33,333 nt of DNA from Bacillota bacterium. GTDB taxonomy: Bacteria > Bacillota > Clostridia > Lachnospirales > Lachnospiraceae. The stretch lies in contig JAEZTJ010000017.1 of the NCBI GenBank assembly GCA_023421505.1, forward strand, positions 1 through 33,333, given 5' to 3'. The notes under the pieces were generated by a model. It was given only the letters and a program-made list of their open reading frames with translations. It did no database searches and was not told where the DNA came from. Positions within the stretch are counted from its first letter, which is position 1; the number at the start of each line of letters is the position of its first letter. Below, piece by piece: positions 16,844-24,506 of this stretch. A program made the translations under genes and the position numbers.

Positions 16844-17851
16844 ATGGCGCTAAAAAATGATCAATACAATCAAATTCTGCGGGATTATGATACACGCAGA
16901 TTAAAAAACAAACATGAATTGGACATTCGCTTAAAGGAAGCCTACCAACTAATACCTCAGCTAAGGGTACTGGAGGATGAGATGATCTCTCTGTCAGCCC
17001 AGAGTGGTAGAATGGCCCTTCGTGGTGATGACAGTGCTCTTAAGGAACTGAAGGCAAAAATCATTGAGTTGAAAGCCTGCCAGATTGAATTATTATTATC
17101 ATATAATCTGCCCGCCGATTATCTTGATATGCAGTATGAATGTAACAAATGTAAGGATACCGGTTTTATTGGCAATGAAAAGTGTAATTGCTTAAAGCAG
17201 GCAATCGCAGATTTAATATACTCCGGTTCCAATATTAAATCCGTACTGGCTTATGAAAACTTCAGCAAATTCTCCTTTCACTATTATTCAGATGATTATA
17301 TTGAGGAAGCAATTGGATTATCTCCGCTTTCAAATATGCAGAAGGTAGTAGCAAATTGCAAGAAGTTTATCAAGCATTTTGATACTAATCATGACAACCT
17401 TTTACTTCTAGGTAATACCGGTGTCGGCAAGACCTTTCTTGCCAACTGTATTGCAAAGGAGCTTTTAGATAAAGGCTATACCGTTATTTATCTCACCGCT
17501 TTTCGTCTTTTTGATATTCTGGAAAAATATAAATTTGGTAAGGATGATGAAAGCTCCTACCAAGCCTCCAACCAGTTTGAATACATTTTAGACTGTGATC
17601 TGTTGATTATCGATGATCTGGGTACCGAGTTATATAATTCCTTCACAAACTCTCAGCTATATTTGATTATCAATGAACGTTTATTAAGGAATAAATCTAC
17701 CATCATATCCACTAATCTATCTCTATCAGATATGAATACCAACTATAGTGAGCGTGTCTATTCCAGAATTATCAGCAGCTACTGTGTCCTTCGTATTGTT
17801 GGGGAAGACATTCGTTTACATAAGGCGGTCAATGGCTTAAGCTCCAAATAA
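16844..17851 (+). CDS. DnaI/DnaC-type helicase-loader ATPase
   Basis: 335 aa. Residues 1-95 are helical and probably coiled-coil. A Cys cluster follows (C100-x2-C103, C114-x-C116; YECNKCKDTGF, NEKCNCL), a zinc-binding arrangement seen in DnaI. An AAA+ domain then carries Walker A GNTGVGKT (about 190), Walker B LLIIDDLGTE (about 252) and sensor TIISTNLS. DnaI/DnaC proteins load the hexameric replicative helicase onto DNA. AAGGAG precedes the ATG. It lies 102 bp after the DnaD-like gene and is probably cotranscribed. By general likelihood it could be annotated 'ATP-binding protein' or 'DnaC-like'; the partner gene makes the loader role likely. Confidence 0.92.
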   Translation: MALKNDQYNQILRDYDTRRLKNKHELDIRLKEAYQLIPQLRVLEDEMISLSAQSGRMALRGDDSALKELKAKIIELKACQIELLLSYNLPADYLDMQYECNKCKDTGFIGNEKCNCLKQAIADLIYSGSNIKSVLAYENFSKFSFHYYSDDYIEEAIGLSPLSNMQKVVANCKKFIKHFDTNHDNLLLLGNTGVGKTFLANCIAKELLDKGYTVIYLTAFRLFDILEKYKFGKDDESSYQASNQFEYILDCDLLIIDDLGTELYNSFTNSQLYLIINERLLRNKSTIISTNLSLSDMNTNYSERVYSRIISSYCVLRIVGEDIRLHKAVNGLSSK

Positions 17852-17877
17852 TTCAACAATAAATGACGAAAAGCTTC

Positions 17878-17906
17878 TTGACTTACAAAATATATAATGT
17901 TATAAC
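17878..17906 (+). promoter_or_regulatory. Promoter of the PRPP synthetase gene
   Basis: TTGACT (17878-17883), 17-bp spacer, TATAAC (17901-17906). It lies between the helicase-loader stop and the prs start, 47 bp before the ATG, so prs can be expressed independently of the replication genes. Confidence 0.72.
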
Positions 17907-17953
17907 TTTAATGGCTTTTGCAACCAATCTATTATTTTATGGAGGGAAAACTA

Positions 17954-19156
17954 ATGTCAAAGAACGAGAAAATCGTAGAAACAATTCCTGTGGGCCCGCT
18001 TGGGATTATCGCTCTAGAAAGCAGCAAAACCTTAGGACAGCATGTGAATGACTATCTTGTGGAATGGCGTAATTCTAGAGAAAGTGAACACAAAGGTACC
18101 ATTGCTTTTTACGGTTATCAACGGGATTCTTATCTAATGAAGGCTTGTTGTCCAAGATTTGGTACAGGGGAAGCAAAGGGACAGATCAAAGAATCCGTCC
18201 GCGGTTTTGATTTATACCTACTGGTGGATGTTACAAATTATAGCTTAACCTATAAGGTTTGCGGTAATGTTAACCACATGTCTCCGGATGATCATTACCA
18301 AGACTTAAAAAGAATAATAGCAGCAGTTGGTGGTAAAGCCAGAAGAATTACAGTAATTATGCCTTTCCTTTATGAGGGAAGACAACACAGAAGAAGCTCG
18401 AGAGAATCCCTTGACTGTGCTTTAGCCTTACAGGAATTAACCCAGATGGGTGTTGACAGTATTCTCACCTTTGATGCACACGATCCAAGAGTGCAAAACG
18501 CAATTCCTTTGAATAGTCTTGAAACAGTTGCACCTAATTATCAATTCATTAAAGCCATGCTTCATAATGTGCCTGATATCAAATTTGATGATGATCACAT
18601 GATGGTTATTAGCCCGGATGAAGGCGGTATGTCCAGAGCCGTATATTTTGCCAACGTGCTTGGTCTAGATATGGGTATGTTCTATAAAAGACGTGATTAT
18701 ACCAGAATTATTAACGGGCGTAATCCGATTGTCGCACATGAATTCCTTGGATCTGATATTAATGGCAAGGATGTTATGATTGTCGATGATATGATTTCTT
18801 CCGGTGAAAGTATCCTTGATGTTGCAACAGAATTAAAGAGAAGAAAAGCGGGAAGAATTTTTGTTGCTTCAACCTTCGGCTTATTTACCAATGGGTTTTC
18901 TAAGCTCGATGAAGCTTATGAAAAAGGTCTTATCTACCGTGTTCTTACTACAAATCTTGTATATCAGACTCCTGAGCTTTTAGCAAAGCCTTGGTATATC
19001 AATGTTGATATGAGTAAATATATCGCTTTGATCATAGATACCTTAAATCATGATAATAGTATCAGTGCCCTTCTAAATCCGGTAGAAAGAATTCAGAATA
19101 TTCTAAAGGAATATAATCAGGGTGGTAAAGCTAAAAAGGATTCCTATAGCGAATAA
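17954..19156 (+). CDS. prs: Ribose-phosphate pyrophosphokinase, long divergent type
   Basis: 400 aa from ATG 17954, preceded by GGAGG. The enzyme makes PRPP from ribose-5-phosphate and ATP for purine, pyrimidine, His, Trp and NAD synthesis. Visible family features: ITVIMPFLYEGRQHRRSS (the RQ/R-rich ATP-loop region), FDAHDPRVQNAIP in place of the classical DLHAxQIQGFF, a KRRDYTRI segment, and the PRPP-binding VMIVDDMISSGES. It is about 80 residues longer than the usual 315-residue class I enzyme, with extra N-terminal and C-terminal parts. Such long forms are, as far as I recall, common in Lachnospiraceae. A 12-codon upstream extension (from 17918) lacks a ribosome binding site. A bidirectional terminator follows. 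Confidence 0.88.
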   Translation: MSKNEKIVETIPVGPLGIIALESSKTLGQHVNDYLVEWRNSRESEHKGTIAFYGYQRDSYLMKACCPRFGTGEAKGQIKESVRGFDLYLLVDVTNYSLTYKVCGNVNHMSPDDHYQDLKRIIAAVGGKARRITVIMPFLYEGRQHRRSSRESLDCALALQELTQMGVDSILTFDAHDPRVQNAIPLNSLETVAPNYQFIKAMLHNVPDIKFDDDHMMVISPDEGGMSRAVYFANVLGLDMGMFYKRRDYTRIINGRNPIVAHEFLGSDINGKDVMIVDDMISSGESILDVATELKRRKAGRIFVASTFGLFTNGFSKLDEAYEKGLIYRVLTTNLVYQTPELLAKPWYINVDMSKYIALIIDTLNHDNSISALLNPVERIQNILKEYNQGGKAKKDSYSE

Positions 19157-19205
19157 TCAGAATTTTTACTAATTTATTATAATACCTATTACTGAGCGCA
19201 CGTAG

Positions 19206-19239
19206 AAAATCCCGTAGGAGTTTATTCCGACGGGATTTC
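19206..19239. terminator. Bidirectional terminator between prs and the TetR gene
   Basis: A 10-bp perfect stem, GAAATCCCGT (19206-19215) with ACGGGATTTC (19230-19239). On the plus strand it is followed by TTTATT, and on the minus strand by TTTTC. It serves the two convergent genes. Confidence 0.8.
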
Positions 19240-19253
19240 TTTATTCGTTTCAC

Positions 19254-19847
19254 TTATTTATTAAAGATTTGTTTTCTTCCTGTTTCTGTTAAGCAGCCCT
19301 TTAAGATAATAGTAATTATGGTGTGAAACAGCTTATCCATGCTGTAATCAAGGGTTGAAAGAATCTTTTCATTTGCTGCACTGATTAAAATTTGTACTAT
19401 CATAAAGCAATCCGTATCTGGCTCTAACAAGCCTGATTTTTTCCCTTCCTCAAATATTTTGATCATATAGGTCAGGATAATATGGGTCCTAAATTCTATG
19501 ATTTTTTTATAAGCTTCAGGCTGTGTTCTTTCCAGATAAGCAAATACGGAGGGATTAATCTTTGCTAAGTGCTCACCTATCGTTTTTAATATGAGACTTA
19601 ACTGATCTACTGGTGATAACTGTTCATTCTCCATAATTTCATTAATCTTTTTCTCGATACGTACTGCAATAAATTCTATAGTCCCAATTAATAGTGCTTC
19701 CTTTGAAGGAAAATACTTATATAAGGTTCCCTTTCCGATACCAACGCCACGGGAGATCTCATCCATTGTAACATGTGTAATTCCCATGGTTGTAAACTTC
19801 TTAAAGGAAAACTCCATAATTCTATTTTTTTTCTCTATTTCTGTCAT
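19254..19847 (-). CDS. TetR-family transcriptional regulator
   Basis: 197 aa from ATG 19847. The N-terminal helix-turn-helix is clear (residues about 24-46: ITHVTMDEISRGVGIGKG then TLYKYFPSKEALL), followed by a divergent all-helical ligand domain. A longer frame starting GTG 19892 lies inside the repeat element, so it is rejected in favour of MTEIEKK, which follows GGAGGTTAAT. It is the last gene after an ABC exporter pair on the same strand, and it probably regulates that exporter. A candidate operator is at 21896-21921. The 273-bp gap between permease and regulator is filled by repeat modules. Confidence 0.92.
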   Translation of the reverse strand: MTEIEKKNRIMEFSFKKFTTMGITHVTMDEISRGVGIGKGTLYKYFPSKEALLIGTIEFIAVRIEKKINEIMENEQLSPVDQLSLILKTIGEHLAKINPSVFAYLERTQPEAYKKIIEFRTHIILTYMIKIFEEGKKSGLLEPDTDCFMIVQILISAANEKILSTLDYSMDKLFHTIITIILKGCLTETGRKQIFNK

Positions 19848-19946
19848 ATTAACCTCCATGCTGCCAAAAACCTGCGAATTTGGGCAGCGCACAAATTTGC
19901 TGATTGAAAAATCTTTGATTTTTCAACCTAACCTCCATGCTGCCAT
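19848..19946 (-). repeat. RBS-carrying palindromic repeat, copy B, with perfect 17-bp direct duplication
   Basis: Read on the minus strand, TGGCAGCATGGAGGTTA occurs at 19945-19929 and again, identical, at 19866-19850, a period of 79 bp. The interior holds the TTGAAAAATC/GATTTTTCAA palindrome and the GCAAATTTG/CAAATTCGC hairpin also seen in copy A. The downstream duplicate provides the ribosome binding site of the TetR gene. The upstream duplicate follows a strong AAGGAGG (near 19958). Confidence 0.85.
19923..19946 (-). CDS. Possible 7-codon leader peptide in repeat copy B
   Basis: ATG at 19946 has AGGAGG eight bases upstream and encodes MAAWRLG then TGA. Equivalent frames, starting TTG, exist at the right ends of all three repeat copies (MAAWRLI or MAAWRIS). 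In copies A and B the stop TGA overlaps the ATG of the downstream gene (ATGA). The conservation may only reflect the DNA repeat. Confidence 0.25.
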   Translation of the reverse strand: MAAWRLG

Positions 19947-20021
19947 AAGGAATACCTCCTTTTGAATTAATTTGTTCCAAGCGTGCTTGCACACTTTAGA
20001 TACTCAGTTACAAACTACTAG

Positions 20022-20082
20022 GTATAAATTGTTCTTTTCAACAATTTACACTTACCTAACATGTCTGTCCCTTGAATTAGCG
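20022..20082 (-). repeat. Second repeat module (GTGTAAATT hairpin plus tail)
   Basis: A hairpin with 12-base arms (GTATAAATTGTT 20022-20033, AACAATTTACAC 20040-20051; one mismatch) around CTTTTC is followed by about 30 bp (ACATGTCTGTCCCTTGAATT region). The same hairpin and tail, with few changes, occur at 31881-31938. It lies between the permease and TetR genes, upstream of repeat copy B. Confidence 0.7.
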
Positions 20083-20120
20083 CTTTCGTTCTAAGCCCTA
20101 CTATAATGATCATCTGTACT

Positions 20121-21137
20121 TTAAATTCTTCTATATTTTTTTAGAGCTATTATATTTAACATAAAGAATAATAAGATAAATGTCAATAACGCAATAATCT
20201 GTATTATAACATCGCCAAGATTTTTACCTTTTATAATAATAGAACTTAGTGCATCACAAGCATAATATGCAGGCATAATTTTAGAAAGTCCGCCCAGATG
20301 ATATGGTAATGTATCAAGAGATATAATTCCGGAAAAGAATATCTGAGGTATTACGATAACAGGGATGAACTGCATCATCTGAAACTCATTATTTGCATAG
20401 ATAGAACAAAAGGCTCCGATACAAACAGCTGACATAGACAATAAAATCATGATGAAACCTGCATCTATAACTGAGCCTGCTATTGTCATTTGTAATACCC
20501 ATTTCACATAAGCGAGTAGCAGGATACTTTGCAGCATTGCGAAAATTCCAAAACCAATCGTATAGCCCAAAACAATCTGCCAGCGTTTTACAGGCGTCAT
20601 CATTAGCCGCTCCAGCGTCTGAACCGTCCTCTCTCTGACAAAGGATATACCGGCTATAATAAAAATTAGAAAAAACGAGATTATTCCCAGAAGGATATAT
20701 CCTATGCTGTCAAACATATTGTCCTTCCTTTCATTATAGATATGTTCTACTCTTATCCCTCCTTGTGGGTTGAGCTTCTTTACTGCACTTTGTACAGCCT
20801 TTGTTATCACTCCCGTTTTTACTGTATCATTTGATTCAAATAAAATTACAATTTCTCCATCATCCATATATAGTAACGCGTCTGTCTCTTTCTCCTTTAC
20901 TGCATGCTTTCCCTTATTTAAATCCATACTTTCTACAGATACACCCTCAGCCTTGATATTTTTAATGATTTGTGGTTGCATTCCATATTCAGCAATCGTA
21001 GCTTTATAATCCGAATCTCCCAGAAGAAAATAAATAAGAGTAAATAAAAATATTGGAACAATTAAAATGAGACCAAGGGAACGTTTGTCATTCACTGTCT
21101 GTTTGATAATTCTCTTCATAATATGATATATCTTCAT
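20121..21137 (-). CDS. ABC-2 type exporter permease
   Basis: 338 aa. One transmembrane helix at about residues 18-38 is followed by an extracytoplasmic domain (about 39-150), then five hydrophobic segments in the C-terminal half. This is the ABC2_membrane_3-type layout. The FVRERTVQTLERLMMTPVKRWQIVLGY stretch, seen in pieces RERTVQTLERLM and TPVKRWQIV, is the conserved cytosolic coupling region of such permeases. It overlaps the ATPase gene by four bases (ATGA), so the two are translationally coupled. The substrate is unknown; drug or lipid export is common for this class. The neighbouring TetR suggests induction by a toxic compound. Confidence 0.9.
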   Translation of the reverse strand: MKIYHIMKRIIKQTVNDKRSLGLILIVPIFLFTLIYFLLGDSDYKATIAEYGMQPQIIKNIKAEGVSVESMDLNKGKHAVKEKETDALLYMDDGEIVILFESNDTVKTGVITKAVQSAVKKLNPQGGIRVEHIYNERKDNMFDSIGYILLGIISFFLIFIIAGISFVRERTVQTLERLMMTPVKRWQIVLGYTIGFGIFAMLQSILLLAYVKWVLQMTIAGSVIDAGFIMILLSMSAVCIGAFCSIYANNEFQMMQFIPVIVIPQIFFSGIISLDTLPYHLGGLSKIMPAYYACDALSSIIIKGKNLGDVIIQIIALLTFILLFFMLNIIALKKYRRI

Positions 21138-21850
21138 TTACTCTGACCCCCTCTCATGAGGAAAAGCTCTTCGATCGAATTATTCTCCGTTTTGCTTAAT
21201 AACACATTAACACTATCACAATCAATAATATCTCCCTGATAAATAAGACCAAGACGATCGCATTTTATAGCCTCATCCATAACGTGTGTCGTTACAATTA
21301 TGGTTTTTCCTTCCACTTTAAGCTGATCAAATTCCTCCCATATCTTTTTGCGTAGAATTGGATCAATACCAACCGTGGGTTCATCAAGAATAAGTATCTT
21401 GGGGCTGTGCATTAAAGCAGTCGCTAGGGACAGTCGCTTCTTCATGCCGCCAGAATAATTCATAACTTTCTTTCCAGCATCCTCATCTAGCTCAACGAGC
21501 TTAAGTACCTCCTTCGCTCTCTGTCTTAATTCAGTTCTATTTAATTGATACATACCTCCAAAGAACATAAGATTATCATAGCCCGTTAAATCACTATAAA
21601 GTGCATCATTTTGAGGCATATAGCCAATCATATTTAATATCTTTAGGCTGGGTACAGTATAATCGTCGATCTTAATATATCCTTTGTCAGCACTAATCGC
21701 TCCAATAATAAGTCGTATCAATGTTGTCTTACCTGACCCTGAGGGACCTATCAATCCAAAGATTTCATTCTCATGAATAGTCAAATTAATATCTTTTAGT
21801 ACCTGCTGTCTCTTAAATGACTTAGATACTTCCTTTATATCTATCAGCAT
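21134..21850 (-). CDS. ABC transporter ATP-binding protein
   Basis: 238 aa with all nucleotide-binding motifs: Walker A GPSGSGKTT (residues about 35-43), Q-loop GYMPQNDALYSDLT, signature NYSGGMKKRLSLA, Walker B LILDEPTVGIDP and the H-loop TTHVMDEA. The sequence is of the DrrA/CcmA-like ABC-2 exporter type. GGGAG lies seven bases before the ATG. It is the first gene of the exporter operon, with a consensus promoter and candidate operator immediately upstream. Confidence 0.95.
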   Translation of the reverse strand: MLIDIKEVSKSFKRQQVLKDINLTIHENEIFGLIGPSGSGKTTLIRLIIGAISADKGYIKIDDYTVPSLKILNMIGYMPQNDALYSDLTGYDNLMFFGGMYQLNRTELRQRAKEVLKLVELDEDAGKKVMNYSGGMKKRLSLATALMHSPKILILDEPTVGIDPILRKKIWEEFDQLKVEGKTIIVTTHVMDEAIKCDRLGLIYQGDIIDCDSVNVLLSKTENNSIEELFLMRGGQSK

Positions 21851-21895
21851 ACTATAACTCCCTTTCCTTGTTTGGCATGCAGGCGCGCACCTACC

Positions 21896-21950
21896 AGAAC
21901 TATTTTAGTTCTATCAGTTCTATATTATGACTTTCACTACAAATTGTCAA
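21896..21950 (-). promoter_or_regulatory. Consensus promoter and candidate TetR operator of the ABC exporter operon
   Basis: On the minus strand TTGACA (21950-21945), 17-bp spacer, TAATAT (21927-21922). Directly after the -10 come AGAACT (21921-21916), a second AGAACT and then AGTTCT. The last two form an inverted repeat with 6-bp arms at 21912-21896. The placement over the transcription start is what a repressor operator would need. The promoter is seen directly; the assignment to the TetR protein is inference. Confidence 0.7.
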
Positions 21951-22004
21951 TAGAGGAAACCTTACTCTTGCATCTAATTCTTAATTGACTCCCTAAGATA
22001 ATGA

Positions 22005-22040
22005 AAAGTCCAAACAAAGGGGATACCTTGTCTGGACTTT
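22005..22040 (-). terminator. Terminator of the yhaO-yhaN-PBP operon
   Basis: AAAGTCCA (22005-22012) pairs with TGGACTTT (22033-22040), with further imperfect pairing (ACAAAGG/CCTTGT) inside. On the minus strand the stem is followed by a short TTTTC tract. It lies about 75 bp beyond the PBP stop. Confidence 0.65.
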
Positions 22041-22113
22041 GTGCATTACATTAAATTATTAGAATATAGCAACCACCTTATTACTGCTGTAAAGCTTATA
22101 CTAATCATATTAA

Positions 22114-24486
22114 TTATTCAGTGATACCACCATCGTCATTTTGCCCAGTCTGAGTACCTTCCTCTACGGGCTGCTCCGTACCCTCTTCCTCTGAACCAGG
22201 TACTTCATCCGGATTATCTTCTATATCCTCCGGTATTACGGTATCAATTTCCCCATCCTCCGGATCTAAATCCTCCGAGCCATCCTCTTGCGAGTTATCC
22301 TCAGAGGGAAGCTCCTCTTCATCCGTCTCTGAAGGGTCAGTCTGATTTTCCTCTGTGCTATCCCCTGTATCTGAAGTTTCATCCTCTGGTGCGTTCGTAT
22401 CTACAGCACCTTGCGTTGGTGTAAGCTGATTTTGAGCCTCTTCCTCCAGCCTTTCCTTTTCTTCCTTCTGCGCTCTTAATACAGCCCTCCAGTCATAATA
22501 TTTGAACTTTCTATCCATAGTCGGGGTATGCAGCTGCTCCATATAGTTATGCCATATCGTTAAAGGGTAGGAGGTGCCCGTTAAGTCACTGATATTCTTC
22601 GGCATATCATATCCTACCCAGACACTCGTCGTATAATAAGGAGTGTACCCCACAAACCAGCCATCCTTTTTATCCGTGGTAGTTCCTGTCTTCCCGGCAC
22701 TTACTGTATTCGTTAATCCTTTTCCCCTTGCCGTACCATTCTTAATAACTCCGGTTAAAGCCTCTGTCATCATTCTGGCAGCATTGGTTTCATACACCTG
22801 CTTAACATCAATCGTATCTCCAACAATCTCATTTCCCTCTGCATCCATTATTTTAACGATGCAGGTCGGTTCTCTATAATATCCGTCATTTTCTATGGCA
22901 GCATACGCTGATGCCATCTCGATGGGACTTGCTCCATATGTTAATCCGCCAAGAGAAGCTGCTAATGTATTATCCTGTTCTGATATTTTTGCAAAATTCA
23001 TTTGATGTAGATAAGACAACCCGACTTTAGGAGTCAGCTTATCAAAAAGCTTCCAGGCGATTACATTCTTAGAGGCTTCAATTGCTTTTTGCAATTTAAT
23101 CTTTCCCGAATATTTCCTATCTGAATTTCTGGGCCCATCCTTCGAATATATATCCCAAACAATCGTTGCGGGAGTATAATCCCTCTCAAATGACGGAGTA
23201 TATACAATCACCGGTTTAATTGAGCTGCCTGGCTGCCTATAGCTTTGAAAAGCTCTATTTAAAGTATATCCGCTAAACTTCTGTTCACGGCCTCCTACAA
23301 CTGAGACTATTCTCCCGGTATCATTATCGATGCAGACAGCCGCTCCCTGCATCTTAAAAACACCATTCTTATCCTTCTCCGTAAATGCAGTCAAGGCCTC
23401 ATCTACTGCCTGCTGTAAAAGCTTCTGCTTCTCGAGATCGATGGAGGTATAGATGCGATATCCTTTTATATACAAATCCTTCTGAAAGCTGTCATATAAA
23501 TCCTCATAGGCCTTATCATAGGCCTCTTTCTCCTCATCACTGTCAAACTGATAGCGAAACTCGAAGCCCTGCTGCTTCATCAGTGCACGGATAGCACAAT
23601 AATAAGCATAGGTTTCCACATAATTTTTCTTAGCCGTGGTAGTTTCTGCAAGCTCAATCGTCTCATTAAGTGCTTCGTTATAATCCGCCTCATTAATCTT
23701 TCCATTTTCGTACATCTGCATTAGTATACGGTCCCTGCGCTTCAAAGTATTTTCCGGCTTGGAAAGCGGATTATAAAGATTGGGATTATTAGGTATCGCA
23801 CACAAATAAGCAATTTGTGAAAGGCTTAAGGAAGAGACACCTTTACCAAAGTAAGCCTGTGCTGCCGCCTGAATACCATAGTGACCATTGGAAAAATAAA
23901 TACTATTAAGATAAAATTCCATAATCTGATACTTATCATATATCCTCTCAAGCTCCTGCGCTACAAAGATTTCTTTGATTTTTCTAGTATAGGTAACATC
24001 CTGCGTAAGAAAGATTCCTCTTGCCAGCTGCTGCGTTATCGTACTGGCTCCCTGTTTAATCTCTCCTTTATTTTTGATGAGGGCGATTGCCGCCCTGACA
24101 TTTGCCCAATAATCAACTCCATCATGTTCAAAGAAATTTCGGTCCTCACTAACAACCATAGCATCTATTGCCGAGGCAGGAATATCTTCATAATTGACAT
24201 AATAGACATCCTTCTCTGCCTTTAACTCAGAGATCAAATTGCCTTCTGAATCATAAACCAGACTGGTCTGTGAGGATTTGAAGGTTTCCTCTGTTGATTT
24301 ATCAACGGTCTTCTTCGCCTCAGACTGCATCTGAAGGATTGTCTTACCATAATTTAAATAAAAATAAAGTATAACTCCCAGTGTTATTAATAACGCAAAA
24401 AATATAAAAAACTGTATAGAGATTTTTATTTTGCGCCCAATACGGCTTTTCCCTTTTTTGTGTCTATCTTCGTTGCCCTTTGGCAT
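22114..24486 (-). CDS. Class A penicillin-binding protein (PBP1A-like)
   Basis: 790 aa from ATG 24486, bifunctional peptidoglycan synthase. Residues 23-45 form the membrane anchor. The glycosyltransferase domain has the catalytic Glu114 in SEDRNFFEHDG and GASTITQQLARG. The transpeptidase domain has SxxK in PGSSIKPV (about 419), SKN in EASKNVIAW and KTG in SAGKTGTTTD (about 596). From about residue 675 the protein ends in a long Glu/Asp/Pro/Thr-rich tail of low complexity. A TTG-initiated extension to 24510 would overlap yhaN; the GGAGG before ATG 24486 decides the shorter form. It starts 20 bp after the yhaN stop, so it is the third gene of that operon. Confidence 0.96.
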   Translation of the reverse strand: MPKGNEDRHKKGKSRIGRKIKISIQFFIFFALLITLGVILYFYLNYGKTILQMQSEAKKTVDKSTEETFKSSQTSLVYDSEGNLISELKAEKDVYYVNYEDIPASAIDAMVVSEDRNFFEHDGVDYWANVRAAIALIKNKGEIKQGASTITQQLARGIFLTQDVTYTRKIKEIFVAQELERIYDKYQIMEFYLNSIYFSNGHYGIQAAAQAYFGKGVSSLSLSQIAYLCAIPNNPNLYNPLSKPENTLKRRDRILMQMYENGKINEADYNEALNETIELAETTTAKKNYVETYAYYCAIRALMKQQGFEFRYQFDSDEEKEAYDKAYEDLYDSFQKDLYIKGYRIYTSIDLEKQKLLQQAVDEALTAFTEKDKNGVFKMQGAAVCIDNDTGRIVSVVGGREQKFSGYTLNRAFQSYRQPGSSIKPVIVYTPSFERDYTPATIVWDIYSKDGPRNSDRKYSGKIKLQKAIEASKNVIAWKLFDKLTPKVGLSYLHQMNFAKISEQDNTLAASLGGLTYGASPIEMASAYAAIENDGYYREPTCIVKIMDAEGNEIVGDTIDVKQVYETNAARMMTEALTGVIKNGTARGKGLTNTVSAGKTGTTTDKKDGWFVGYTPYYTTSVWVGYDMPKNISDLTGTSYPLTIWHNYMEQLHTPTMDRKFKYYDWRAVLRAQKEEKERLEEEAQNQLTPTQGAVDTNAPEDETSDTGDSTEENQTDPSETDEEELPSEDNSQEDGSEDLDPEDGEIDTVIPEDIEDNPDEVPGSEEEGTEQPVEEGTQTGQNDDGGITE

Positions 24487-24506
24487 ATTAACGCCTCCAA
24501 TCAAAA

